This document shows, one piece after another, positions 37,150-49,000 of a DNA stretch of 64,000 nucleotides (the first letter of the stretch is position 1; each line of letters starts with the position of its first letter). The translations under genes were made by a program, and so were the position numbers. The notes under the pieces were generated by a model, which saw only the letters and a program-made list of their open reading frames with translations, made no database searches and was not told where the DNA came from. The stretch is from Hetaerina americana (lineage: Eukaryota; Arthropoda; Insecta; Odonata; Calopterygidae), in contig JAKTNV010000012.1 in the NCBI GenBank assembly GCA_022747635.1, positions 552,001 through 616,000 of the forward strand. The letters run 5' to 3'.

Positions 37150-38500
37150 GTAGGGGTTGAGAACTATGAAAGCATCATTTGAGCCAAATAACAGGTATTA
37201 TTGAAATTTTAGTTTTACATATCCATATGAGTTGTTTGATGAGCTATCTCACTGCAAAATTGTCATTCCCATGTTCAGTACATAATATGCAGCTCCAAAG
37301 TGCCTTTTATGTATGCACTATATATTTATTTAATAATAATTTTAATCCAATGAGTGATAACATATTTTAAAAAATGTACATTTCAGGAAATATTTTGCTA
37401 AGAAATGTAACCTCCTAAGGCGTCTGTGAAAGGATAAGAATATAAATTCATTATTTTGAATTATCTGAAACATTGGAATGTCAGAGAAGTATAGGGTTTT
37501 TAATGCTCTGAGTTTCATTTACAAACAGGTCTGATGAAGAATAATTTTTACTTGCAGTCTTTAGTTGTCTGTCCTATATCTATTAAAAAATATATCTTTG
37601 TGAAAAGGTTTCATCCCTTCTGCTCGTGTTCTGTGTTATGAATTTCTTCTCATTCTGTCCTAGCTATTGGAAAGGGTGGCTAAGTCCACCATTTCATGTT
37701 TGTGATGTGTGTTAAGTATTAATCTTGCCGTCATGCATTTAATCAGTTAGTTCATCTGTCGAGCTTTCTCGTAGTCTACTGGAATTATGCATTGGCTCTT
37801 AGGAAGGTCATGGATTACGAAGTGAATTGAATTTAATACTTGTCGCTGTCCGCTGTATGCCAGATGGCAATGATGGTACTTGTGATATGTCCTGTAAGGG
37901 TATAATTTTTAATTCTATTTTTGTTGTTTGTGAAGTATTAAGGATTTAACTTTGATAGGTGTGAAGTATAAATAGAGTATATTTTCACACAGGTAAACTA
38001 ATAACATTTGGATGCTTTGTTTTTTACATGGCTTTCTGATTCAAGCTTTAAGCCACAATTTTAAGAAAAGAACATCAAAATATCATACAAAAGCTCTAGG
38101 CCTGTATTTTTATGGAATATATTTAAAAAAACATTATCTGATATTGTAAGCATATAGGAAATATTTATCTATCACTGTTGTGTCATTTGGCACAAGAATT
38201 TTATTGATACATTTTCAAAATCACATATATCATCTGTTATTCACGTTTTGTAATGTTGTGATCAAGCACATTAACTACATTACAGTTAATTTATTCAAAA
38301 TGTAATGCATACAAACATTAAGTATTATGTGTAAATACTATGTGTTTACTTTGTGGAAAACTGCATTATAATGTTAGATAGTGTATTGATTGTCAATATG
38401 CATTTAATGGAAGGTAGGATTTTCGTACATTTTTGTTTAGGCTTTGCTATTGTACAAGATAATAAATGCCATGAAATGTCTTCATGGATCAAAGTCTGTT
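37150..38500 (+). other. raver: Raver 3' untranslated region (probable)
   Basis: AT-rich sequence after the stop codon. A variant signal ATTAAA lies at 37,582. The first canonical AATAAA is at 38,461-38,466, followed by a GT-rich stretch (about 38,490-38,520), giving a 3' UTR of about 1.3 kb if that site is used. Confidence 0.5.
38461..38466 (+). terminator. Candidate polyadenylation signal AATAAA for Raver
   Basis: First canonical AATAAA downstream of the Raver stop, with T/GT-rich sequence 25-55 nt further on. The variant ATTAAA at 37,582 is an alternative. Confidence 0.45.
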
Positions 38501-38509
38501 TTATGCTGT

Positions 38510-39530
38510 GACATGCTGGTAATATTTGGAACATATTTACATGTATTGAAACTATTATTAATTCTTTAAATTTTCATCCTTGTTTTACCTATCATTTGTT
38601 TGCATAATTTCAACTATTCCTTTGAAATGACTTGATTACTTGACTGTTTCTTTATATGCATTTGGTAGCCTTAGTATTCCTTCTTGTCACAAAGAATTTC
38701 TCATTTTAAGCCACATTATGGCATCTTGCTTCATTTCATGCTGTGTATGTATTAGAATTGTGTCACATACATACCGACATCCTTAATTTCACATGTGCTG
38801 TGCTTGTAAGGTTATATTAACTAGTGTTCAAATGTGTACTTCATCTTCATGAATATAAAACAATGATGCATCATTAAAACCTTGATTTGGCTAATAACTT
38901 TAATGCAAGTTATTCATTTACCTATTCACACTCACACTCTTGGAATCCTTTTAATTGTGAGGACTGATGGCACTCTGGTGATTTATTAGCTGTTACCGGA
39001 CAACACTGTACTGTATGCCTGTATTATAATTGGTATATTTTCATCAGCATGTGACAGAAATGTTTAACACACTGAGTAGCATTATTTGTGAGAGAATAAT
39101 ACACTTACATTTGATAGTTGCTACTTATCTAGTGGTGATACATGAATCAATTTCATTTGGTAGAAGACACATGCAATGGTCATGCTTCATAATTGGCATG
39201 TGCACGCACAAAAGCAAACTTGTAATTTTATCTGTTAGGTGCAGCTGTAAGTTGACCATGATATTTTCTTGTTGGCCTATCTCTGTATCTTATTTCCTGG
39301 AACAGGTGAAAGTGCCATCTCAAGAAATATCTTGGTGTGTAGTTTTTGGTCTCTCTTATGAGTTTGGTGAAAATAATCAATATTAGAACATGAGGCTCTT
39401 TACTCAAAAAGAATAATTATTCATTGAATAAATTCTACTATCTGTTTGCTCATTATTCAGGAATACTGTGTGAATTTTGTGTGCCTGTATCCTATTTTTA
39501 TAAAAATTTGTTTTTGTCAATTCCAAATGC
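38510..39530. other. Intergenic, no supported gene
   Basis: CpG-poor AT-rich sequence. The 118-residue plus-strand frame at 39,030-39,386 has no recognisable domain and looks like chance. Confidence 0.45.
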
Positions 39531-39913
39531 CTAGATAGTGTGTATTAAGCGAACGGTAACTACGGCCGTATGAATATTATGGGAAGAGTCAACCCCAGCC
39601 GTACTCTTATGAATGGGCAAAGGATGGGTGAGGGAAATTAGAGAAGATATATGCAGCAAATCAATAAAAAAATAACTGAAATTAAAAAATAAAATAAATA
39701 TCATAAAAATGCAAAAAATAAATAAATAGATAACGCAAATGGTTAGAACCAAAAAATCTCTGGCTAAGGTTTACTAGATTGCATTGAGCCTCGCCCTTGT
39801 CAAACACTCAGCAGTCAGGGGCTAATGAGAGAATTATCTCTGTGCCAGCTGCCCTAATGAAGTGAAATAAATGCAAATTAATCACGTACTCTCTAGCTTG
39901 GTTATACTATACA

Positions 39914-42177
39914 TCTACATCTACATAATACCCCGCAAGCCGCCGCAAGGGCGTGTGGCGGGGGGTGTTAGGTCACCAACCGTAAAAACGAAAAATACCA
40001 CATGCAAAAAACAACACGGAAAATTACACCCCAGCAGCGCACACACTCATGCAAAACTCCCTCCAACCAATACTCATGCAAACACATACACCGCAAAACA
40101 ACAAAAAACTGCACCCCAGGATACAGCACGAAAGCCATCCTAAAACACGCAAGCCAGGACACAACAAGCAAGAATGTGAAACATCACTACCACATGAAAA
40201 TGCACCACAAAACACTCAACCCCCCAAAGAGACAGTAAAAGGAAGGGAATTCGACCCAACGTTGCAGGTAGCAGGAATTTCCCCCCGCCGGGAGGGAAGA
40301 GGGACTGAAAGGGAAACTTAAAAACAGATTAACAGAACACGAATGATGTCATGCGGAAAGAATGGGTTATTATAACAAAACACATAAGGTTAGTGGAGGA
40401 GCATGCATTTAAGTAGAACTAATTATTTTTTAGACACTGAGGGTGGCAAGTGGAATTTTTACTATCTATAATCCTACAGTTGCTATCCCGTATTGTCCGT
40501 GGGAAGAAGGAGTCCTTGAGTCGGCTAGTCCTGGCATCTATTTCCCGAATTTTATATGCATGATCCAAGCGACCAATGTATGTAGGAGTACGAATAATCT
40601 GCGAGACCTCGGTGCTGAAACATGCGGATCTGAATTTATTTAATAATTTCAGTCTTGCATTGAATCGTCTCTCTTCTAATGATTCCCACCCCAAATCCAT
40701 GAGCATTTCGGTAACGCTTTGCGTTTTATCGTAGGAATTTTTTACAAAACGGGCTGCCCGGCGTTGAACCTTCTCAATTTCCCGAATGAGACCTTTTTCA
40801 CTCGGGTCCCACACGCTGCATGCGTATTCTAAATGAGGCCTTACAAGAGCGTGGTAACAACGTTCCTTGACCTTTGAGTCACTTTTGCCGACAATGCGTC
40901 TAATGAATCCCAATTTTTTATTTGCTTGACCGCAGACTTTACGTATGTGAGTCCCCCAAGTTAAGTCTTTAGTGAATGTGACACCTAGGTATTTTACCGC
41001 ATCAACTACTGCTAGGTCACCTCCAGCTAATTTGTAAGCAAATCCCGTTGATCTTTTAAAGAAATTTACCACTGAACATTTATTATAATTTAGAGTCAAT
41101 CCCCAGTTAGAACACCATTTAGTAATGCAATCTAAATCCTGCGCTAGAATAAAACGATCCTCATCCCCAGATATCTCCCGATAGATCACCGTGTCATCCG
41201 CAAACATCCTAATGTTACTTTTCACTTCGCGGTTCAAATCGTTAACAAAAATCAAGAAAAGCAACGGCCCGATCACACTTCCCTGAGGTACCCCCGACGT
41301 GACTCGAACGCTGTCGGAACTAGAGCCATCAAGGACTACCCTCTGTTCCCGCTCTGAAAGAAAATCTTTAACCCAACTTATAGCACCCTTGTTTATACCC
41401 GCGACCTTTAATTTATGAATGAGTTTACCATGTGGGACCTTATCAAATGCCTTTTGAAAATCTAAGAAGATGGCATCCACTTGCCTACCTCTCTCACCAG
41501 ATACAAGTAAATCATGTGTAAATAATCCTAATTGGGTTTCGCAGGAGCGGGTTTTCCTGAATCCGTGTTGATTGTCACTTAAAAAGTTAATATTGTCAAG
41601 GTGTCTCATTATTGAACTGACAATTATGTGCTCTAAGATTTTACAACAGATAGAAGTGAGAGATATAGGTCTGTAATTACTGGGATCCTCCCTGTCACCA
41701 CTTTTAAAAATAGGCGTTATTTGCGCGGCTTTCCAAATCTTAGGTACTTTGCACTCTGTGAGGGATTTGTTAAATATAAATTCAAGGTACGGGGCAATGT
41801 TTGGAGCTAAATGTTTTATCACCCTAGCTGGTATATTTTCGGGACCCGGGGATTTGTTGGGTTTAATCTCATTAAGTAATTTTAGAATTCCTTGTTGGTA
41901 CACTGTTATTTTTTCCATGGGTGGAGTATGTATTGTTTCTTGGAGATATGCGGTGGCAACATCATTCGAGAAAACGCTTTGGAAGAATGAATTTAAGATG
42001 TTAGCTTTAACCTCGCTGTCTGTATGAATTACATTGCTACAATCCCTTAAGCAAGCCACGGTTTGTTTACTCCCATTTACTTCCCTAACATATGACCAGA
42101 AAGCTTTGGGGTCAGTGTCCAAGTGCTCGCAAAGTACTTTGCGTTTAAATTCCAGTAAGGCGCTACGTAATTGTTTT
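39914..42177 (-). mobile_element. Nested 5'-truncated CR1-like non-LTR retrotransposon
   Basis: The element is bounded by a perfect 9-bp target-site duplication TACTATACA (39,905-39,913 and 42,178-42,186). Its 3' end on the minus strand is a short repeat tail (GTAGATGTAGATGT) after a G-rich hairpin-like segment. Its 5' end is truncated inside the reverse transcriptase ORF. The A/C-rich segment 40,000-40,220 belongs to the 3' untranslated region or a further insertion. The open frame and perfect duplication indicate a recent insertion. Confidence 0.88.
40419..42176 (-). CDS. Reverse transcriptase of CR1/L2/Jockey-group non-LTR element, 5'-truncated
   Basis: 586 codons are open from the insertion boundary to the stop at 40,419. 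Motifs in order: YRPISLTSICCKILEHII (finger/motif 2a), NQHGFRKTRSCETQL, FLDFQKAFDKVPH (motif A), SGVPQGSVIGPLLFLIFVND (motif B), MFADDTVIYR (motif C with the catalytic FADD), KCSVVNFFK and KYLGVTFTKDLTWGTHI (motif E/thumb), then a C-terminal YKIREIDARTSRLKDSFFPRT typical of this group. All RT active-site aspartates are present, but the endonuclease domain and ORF1 are missing because of 5' truncation, so it is not autonomous. No intact start codon is expected. Confidence 0.9.
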   Translation of the reverse strand, partial: KQLRSALLEFKRKVLCEHLDTDPKAFWSYVREVNGSKQTVACLRDCSNVIHTDSEVKANILNSFFQSVFSNDVATAYLQETIHTPPMEKITVYQQGILKLLNEIKPNKSPGPENIPARVIKHLAPNIAPYLEFIFNKSLTECKVPKIWKAAQITPIFKSGDREDPSNYRPISLTSICCKILEHIIVSSIMRHLDNINFLSDNQHGFRKTRSCETQLGLFTHDLLVSGERGRQVDAIFLDFQKAFDKVPHGKLIHKLKVAGINKGAISWVKDFLSEREQRVVLDGSSSDSVRVTSGVPQGSVIGPLLFLIFVNDLNREVKSNIRMFADDTVIYREISGDEDRFILAQDLDCITKWCSNWGLTLNYNKCSVVNFFKRSTGFAYKLAGGDLAVVDAVKYLGVTFTKDLTWGTHIRKVCGQANKKLGFIRRIVGKSDSKVKERCYHALVRPHLEYACSVWDPSEKGLIREIEKVQRRAARFVKNSYDKTQSVTEMLMDLGWESLEERRFNARLKLLNKFRSACFSTEVSQIIRTPTYIGRLDHAYKIREIDARTSRLKDSFFPRTIRDSNCRIIDSKNSTCHPQCLKNN

Positions 42178-42585
42178 TACTATACAGCATTGATCCTTGC
42201 TAGTCTCAAGCACTCACACTCTACCAAGGCTTTTGAGAGGTTTCCCTCTGCACCAGGGGCCCACCAATCACACGTAATAAAATTAAAAATTATAATAATA
42301 ATAAATGAAAATTAATCATGCACACTCTAGCTTGGATATACTATTGAGCATTGATCTTTGCTAATCTCAAGCACTCACACTCAATCAGGGCTTTTGAGAG
42401 GTTTCCCTCTGTGCCAGTGGCCCGTCAATCACATGTAATATAATAATGAAACAAATTAATCACACACTCTCAAAAATCTCTCTCTCTCTAAAATCAAACT
42501 CACTCACAGGTCTACCGTGGAATATCTTCCAAAGTTAGTACTGTGATTTGCACTTTGGGAAAGGCAAGGGAAATGCCCAGAAGCT

Positions 42586-42662
42586 GACACAGTGTTTTGA
42601 CTGCAAAGCAGTCCTCTTCAGAGAAGGAATGATCTCGTCTTGTGTGTGGTGACTTGTATATA
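42586..42662 (-). ncRNA. Hammerhead-like motif with upstream TATATA box
   Basis: Minus strand: TATATA (42,662-42,657), then 36 nt later CTGAAGA (42,621-42,615), one G, stem II GACTGC-TTT-GCAGTC (6 bp), AAAA in place of GAAA, stem III ACA-CTG-TGT, then C as cleavage nucleotide and AG able to pair with the CT before the core. The G12-to-A change relative to the catalytic consensus should abolish cleavage, so I read it as a recently inactivated copy. It lies inside the terminal-inverted-repeat element. Confidence 0.5.
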
Positions 42663-42999
42663 CTTTATGTAGTATAACAGTCAAAAAGGGGGGGGGAGGG
42701 AAAGGAGTTGCAGTGAAAAGTCGGTTAGGATGGGGGGTATGGGGAATGGTCATGTGAGGGATTTGAGTTGTTTTGGGGGCCAGGGACAGACATATTTTGG
42801 TTCTAACCATTTGCGTTATCTATGTATTTATTTTTAGTATTTTTATTATAATTATTTTATTTTTTAAATTTCAGTTATTTTTTTATTGATTTACTGCATA
42901 TATCTTCGCTAATTTCCCTCGCCCATCCTTTGCTCATTTATAAGAGTACGGCTGGGGTTGACTCTTCCCATAATATCTAGATAGAGTGTCATATTTTTC

Positions 43000-43760
43000 T
43001 ATCTCCTCCCAAAAGAAATCATCAAGGTTAAATATGCTTGGTTTTGTGCCAGCAATTTGTTCTGCTCTATGTAATTAATGCATTGGTCACTGTGTCAAAA
43101 ATATTACATGAATTCTATGTTTTCTGGCAAAACTTTGCATTCTTTGAGTAATGATTTATTTTAACAAGGAAAGGATATTGATCCCAGTGTATAGCGTAAC
43201 TATTCTGTAATTGTATTAATTTAAGCAGTGTAGCCCAAAACTTTACGATTTCTTTATCTTATCAATCTTGATTCATCATTCAATAAATCTTATAAATCTT
43301 ATAAAAAATAAATAAAGCACACCAGCATCTGGAAGCTCATAATGAACCCATCAGGAAAACATACGTAGAGGAATTTAGTGAATTCCACTGGCACCTCCAT
43401 GCTCATCAAAGATCAAACCAACCCTATGCCATTGATTTTTGGAGTAGAGTTCACCTCATGCTTAAAAATACCTGCTCTTAAGAGTGCCATTCTGTGGCTA
43501 CATACTCAAATCAAACCTATTGTTCATATAACTAAATTTCTGCTTTTGGGCCAAAGTGCATGACAAAATGAGGATGTTGTCTTGTGTTTGAGACCACCAC
43601 AAAAATATGATGGTTTCAAATTTACTTTGAGACCACCTCACTCAGGGTTTCAACACACATTAGCCCAAAAATGAAAATCCAGAAAAGTGCTTTAACTCCC
43701 TTTGAGTATGAACTAGAATGTGCCCTTAATTTGACAACAGCTATTCCTCAAGGTTTTCAT
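43000..43760. other. Intergenic, no supported gene
   Basis: AT-rich with a short AATCTTATA tandem near 43,285. Nothing coding is supported. Confidence 0.45.
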
Positions 43761-43767
43761 CATATGC

Positions 43768-43865
43768 ATTGGCTTTGTTGGACAATAGTTTTACTGGTAT
43801 TCCAGGCCATTGAACTGAAGATTCGAACTGCAATGCCAGTGAAATTGTTGTCCAACAAAGCCAAT
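43768..43865 (+). repeat. 98-nt imperfect hairpin
   Basis: Arms 43,768-43,804 and 43,829-43,865 are about 37 nt each, with a perfect outer 18 bp (ATTGGCTTTGTTGGACAA) and a few mismatches inward, around a 24-nt loop. The size and mismatch pattern resemble a microRNA precursor, but a transposon-derived inverted repeat is equally possible. It sits within a 107-codon frame (43,671-43,994) with no recognisable domain. Confidence 0.6.
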
Positions 43866-43869
43866 ATCT

Positions 43870-45430
43870 GTATCGAAAAAGTGGAAGAATTGGTGAAATC
43901 AATGAATGAATGCTTCAGGAATCAGCAACACCAATACTATGTTCCAAATCATTTCGATACTGGATTTACTTCAGCCCCATACTATTTCTCCTGATTTGAG
44001 CAAGATTTAATAGAACATTTTGAGTATAAATATCAACTTGCGCAAAGCCAGATACAAATGTAGAAAGTGATTCCTATGAGCCATATGGGTGCTGGTTGCT
44101 GAGATATTCAGTCATGCCCATGCATGTATATTACAGATATACTGGACATTTGGCCAATGTGTTAAATCAAAGAGCTGTTAAGTCATTATATTTGTGTGTG
44201 CACATGTAATGAATTTAAAATCAGTTGAGCTAGCTTTTTAAACTCAAGATGAGCAGTAGGCAAGTCTTTTATTCATAAATAATCCACTCTCCTGCAGATG
44301 AGAGCCGTCTGCCATGTAAAAGAGATGGCCAGATTCTCTACTTCTCCTTGCCTAGTTCCATCTTCATTGACAGTATTTATTTCATTTCCTATTTCAGAAA
44401 AATGATTTCCAGTTTTGTATTCTCTGTAACAGTATCATTATTTTCTTTAAAATACTCTTTGCTTGGATTTCTGTCTCACTTTAAATAATATACTGTCATA
44501 CACGAATGCATGAAACTTCTAATGAGATTCCTTGATAATGTTTTAGAAAAACCATTTATATGATCTAATCTGTGGGTTTTCATCAGTTTAACATGATAAT
44601 ATTTTTTCTTGAAAGCACTGCAGTGGCTGAAAATTTTTTTAGTGCCTGTATGAGGTATTTTGGAGCCACCATTTTAGTCCTCTTTGGGTGGAGAAGCAGT
44701 TTTTCTACCGTTCTGCAGACTTGTTGAATAATCTAAATCGGTGCCGTAGAATGACCATACTCATTTTTTTATATTTTTTTGTAAAATGAAAATGCATTCA
44801 TTGGATTCTCTAGGCAATCCATTTTTTTTTCTTACCCAATGGTCATACCTTATGATTTAAATATGAAAATATTGTGTAATAATTAATGGTACCTCCTTTT
44901 ATTCCTTATTGTCTAAAAGTATTCCGTCCATAATTAGGGCTTATTGAGATAAATTTTGTTGCCTAATCCCCGTGACTGCTTGCAATTATTTTCCTGAGAA
45001 TCAGTCATTAACACACCAGTGCATTAGCAAATGCCCAATGCATGACTTCCAAATTATTCAATAATCTCTGGGCCATTGCAAGATGTTTCACATGCATAGG
45101 TTGCAGCTTGGCATGCAATTTATGTGAGCACCAACATTCATGTTTGCAATCTATTTCAGTGGAACAAAAATTATAATGTTATTGGAAGAAATTTATATTC
45201 ATAGATGGCTTACATTGCTGTTCATAATTTTAAAAACTCAATGCTATAGCATGCAATCTTTTTGCTCCTTAATAAATGCCATGTATGTAATATATGTATA
45301 CAGACTGCAGCGCTTACCTCCGGACCAATTTAAATTTGAATTTGCCGCCATATCGTAGCTTCACTGGAGGTTGGGATTGGCATTCTTGAAAGCCTATAGG
45401 CTTCTAGTAAACAGTCATAACCTCTAAATG
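43870..45430. other. Intergenic, no supported gene
   Basis: CpG-poor AT-rich sequence without recognisable coding or repeat content. Confidence 0.45.
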
Positions 45431-45433
45431 GCC

Positions 45434-46055
45434 GAGATGTTATGTACAAATGCAGAGTACAATCGAAGAGCCACTTATTGTAAGTGCTCACGCTGGGCGT
45501 TTGCCCAGTGGAACAGTTCGATTCTTCTGGTACCCCAGGTCAACTGTTTACGATATTGTGGCTAAATATAATGCTTCAGAGAAGTGTGGGGAAGGTTTTG
45601 CTAACCCGGTGAGGAGACCTAATTCAAGAAAATGCCCAGGCACTGATTTCAGAGGAATTTTGCAAATTTTAGTGAATTTGCAAAATTGAAGAATGTCTTG
45701 AAACCGCGGATGGTAACTGTGGCCTCGGAGAGATAATATGGCTTTTAACAGGATGGTGCACCAGCTCATAAGAGTCATTTAGCCCAAAACTGGATCTCGG
45801 ATAACATTGACATGTTCTGGTCCAAGGAGTTCTGGCACCCAAATAGCCTGGACTGAACCCCCTCGACTATTATGTTTGCAGTGCAGTCAAAAGAGACATC
45901 AATAAGATGAGGCACCCTAATGTTGCATCTCTACGTACCACTCTCATAGCAACATTCGCGAATATGGAAAGTGCTGTTTTTAAGAGTGCGTGCGATCGAT
46001 TCAGGACAAGATTGGAGGTGGTCATTGCTCTTGACAGATACCACTACTTGTATTT
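45434..46055 (+). pseudogene. Tc1/mariner-superfamily transposase, internally deleted and frameshifted
   Basis: The N-terminal part (frame from 45,450) contains a helix-turn-helix stretch, YPRSTVYDIVAKYNASEKC followed by PVRRPNSRKC. After a deletion, a second frame from 45,749 reads QDGAPAHKSHLAQNWI, with the second catalytic aspartate. A third frame from 45,853 reads LNPLDYYV, normally preceded by the SPD of the third catalytic site, then RHPNVASLRTTLIATFANME and SACDRFRTRLEVVI. These phrases belong to IS630-Tc1-mariner transposases with a DDD-type triad. The first catalytic block is missing with the deletion, so it is inactive. Terminal inverted repeats were not found. Confidence 0.82.
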
Positions 46056-46059
46056 AGGA

Positions 46060-49000
46060 GGATTTTTATTTTCATTTGTATTTTTTTATGCATTTGCTTT
46101 TAAACAAAAGTTTCATTTGTCCGGATTTAAATGCCGTTCCGTATGGTTTTCAAGTTTGTGGATCCTACCAATTTACGGATAAGTACCAATGAATTCACTG
46201 TCCATTTCAGAAGTTCATAACTTTTGTTTGAAACTGAATATTTCAAGAACAGCCCATGTGATTTGTGAAAGGTAAGAATCTTGATATGAATCCTGTTTTA
46301 TTCTGCATTATTACTTCAATATCTGATATTTTAAATAATTATTTGGGGCCCTTTTTGGATAAACAATGGAAATTGAATCCCTTTTTAGAACTTCAATTAA
46401 TCTCAAATGTATGATGCAAAATGTGTAAAGCCCCCAAAGTTGGCCCTGCCCAAGGGTTAAATGGAATTAAATGAGGTTTAAAATTTGGATTCTCTTTCTC
46501 CAAAAAGTCCACCTGTTAATTGTTGGAAGCAAATCACATTTATAATATACAAATGCAGTATAAAATAGGCTTGTAATAATTCGGTGGCCTTAAAGATCAT
46601 GTGGGCCATTCTCAAAATATTGATCAAGTCTCAATTTATAAAACAATCAAGACTGTTTTGAATGAAATAGCATGTTTGGTGAGTTTAAGTGGTTAGCCCC
46701 GCAATGAAAATCATGCATATGGTGCCCCCATAGTGAGAGAGTATTACTGAAGGGTACCCCTTCATCAGGAGAGTGTTCATAGTAATCCTGTTGTAATCCT
46801 CATATGAGGTAAGTCATAAGAACTAAAAATTTTTGAAGTTACTGATGGTAAAGGATGATTTCAGTCAGTTCCTGCTCAATTTTGAGTGCCCAGAATGCTT
46901 TTAGACAGAATGGAAAAATGGAGAAATACCTACTTACAATTCTCATTTATTACACATGATTAGCTCCCCCTACTGGTTTTAAGTAAGGGAAACTTTGGTA
47001 ATTTATGTATACCATATTTTGTTAATGGCATTCACTTTCAGGTTATGTGCCAAATTACAAAACCTGTCATACCTACTATTCAGGTGTATTGCAGTATTTT
47101 ATTTTACAAGAGTAATTACTGCAGTGCATTAATTCTGTCTATTTATTTTCATTTAGAATGCTCTTTACTTAAATGATCTCTCATTCTAAAACTCACCACT
47201 TGTGATACAATGGTTGATGATATTTTCACATCAGCTAATGGTCTGAGCTATTTGCTTTTGCATAATCGAAATGCTAAAGAAAAACTTTTGGTGTGCATTT
47301 AGTATTCATTTTACTGTCTTGAGAAACCCCTTGCATATATGCTCCATTATTAACTGGGAATTCAGAAGCACTGATGGGATATTTTCTCTTTTTTAAGGTT
47401 TTCAGTTGTTTGACCAAGCAGTCATTAGCAAATAAAACTTTCTTTTGTGATATGTGTTTTAGAAATAATGTGGGATTGACATCTATGAAATGTGCAACAC
47501 ACTTGGAATCATCTCCAATAGGATTGGTATACCATAGGTAAGTGTCTAAATTGTTAAATGTTTGTGATTTTGTGAGTATGGTGTTGGTCTCTCTGGTTCT
47601 TTCATCATCAGTTTCCATCAATTTCATCCAATTTCTAAATGACCACCACACTATTTGGGTAGTGTTTGGATTTTTCACCAGAAGTATAATTAAGACCTTC
47701 TAAGGTTTTCACTTTGTGGAATTGATGTAATATTTCCCTGAACAGGTTGAACAATTATTCTCAGGATCCCAATTCCTGGCCCCTTCCCAATTTTTCCAGA
47801 CCTCTCCTTCAAAAGTTACCTTTAAATAAGGGCTATAGAAATCATTAGTGCCTTCAGCAATTCAATGAAGTTTACTGAACACATGATGTAATATTTTGAG
47901 AATAGCTTTTTAAATCAAAATGCTGATGGTCAACATTTTTTCATTTACAATGTGCAAAATAGTTTCTTTCTCCCAAAACAGTAATGCAAGGTTGGATAAT
48001 GGATTTGGCATTTTCATTGAAGAATAAAATATGCTTATACGTGTCCAAGTACAAATTCATTCATATGTTTCTGACCACTCTGAACAAAAAAATCCTGTGC
48101 CCACCACTCACATCAATCACACTTACATCAGTAAATTTGTCTCTTATAGGTATTATCAGCCTGAATATATTTTTGATTACTTCAAGAACTTGACCTCATG
48201 ATTGTGGGAATAGTTTGGAGTAGAATGTTCACCTGTGGTTTGTTTGGTCACAAAAATAAATGTCAATCGTATACTTTCGCCTTGGCTCAACACCATGATG
48301 GAGATCAGAGGATAAATCGCCCTCAATCTGTATAGCGAAGGGAATTTTCATAACCTGAGAAATTATTTCACATTAAGTAGTTTGCATTTATAGTAACACA
48401 GCAAACTATCCTGTGGTTGCCTCTAAATATTTTTTTAGGTTGTACTCATTTGCAAATTGCTCATTTGTTGATTGCTGGATGGAATATTGTGCACTAGTTC
48501 GAAAATCATTCATCAATAACTTTATTCTTTTGAGTGGCTGCCATTTATTGAGTCTCAGGGGTGCATGGCAGTGTTTTTCAAAATTTGATATTGTTTAGGG
48601 TGTTGTTTTGGTGCTAATTCATTACGTAGTTTTTACTGGTTTCTAGCCACTCTGGTGAGAGGTGACAATATGCTGATATTGTTAACATCAAATTTTACTG
48701 GGAGAATCATCTACACTTGCAGTGTAAAAATCATTTTTGCCATCTGTGATGTGTATAATTTAACAGTTAGTCTCATCCCTATGACCTCACCTATAATTGT
48801 TTGCTACCATAATAGCACATGCCTCTGGCAAGTTTGAAGTGATGTAAAGTGAACCTGTGGCATTTCACGGCCTTTGAACTGTTTTAGGTGAGCTTTTTGA
48901 AGTTTAAAAGGAAGAAATGGTTGGCTCTCTGTTGTAGTAGAGCCATGCATAAGATTGGGAAGATAGGTTTAGAGGGTCAATTGAATAATTTTTTCCTCCA

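Larger units (their letters stand above)
39531..42989. mobile_element. Element with ~182-bp terminal inverted repeats and nested insertion
   Basis: The left arm 39,574-39,754 and right arm 42,795-42,976 are reverse complements with few differences (shared phrases GGGAAGAGTCAACCCCAGCC and AACGCAAATGGTTAGAACCA). They are flanked by CTAGATAGTGTGT and CTAGATAGAGTGT, a possible imperfect 13-bp target duplication. The interior has a ~145-160-bp tandem unit (two full copies and one diverged one) and, near 42.6 kb, a hammerhead-like motif. Subtracting the nested retrotransposon leaves about 1.2 kb, with no transposase. It looks like a nonautonomous foldback or TIR element; the superfamily is unknown. 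Confidence 0.75.

Noticed and set aside
47274..47678. 134-residue minus-strand frame
   Set aside because: No recognisable domain, promoter or splice context. Within chance for a 64-kb AT-rich window.
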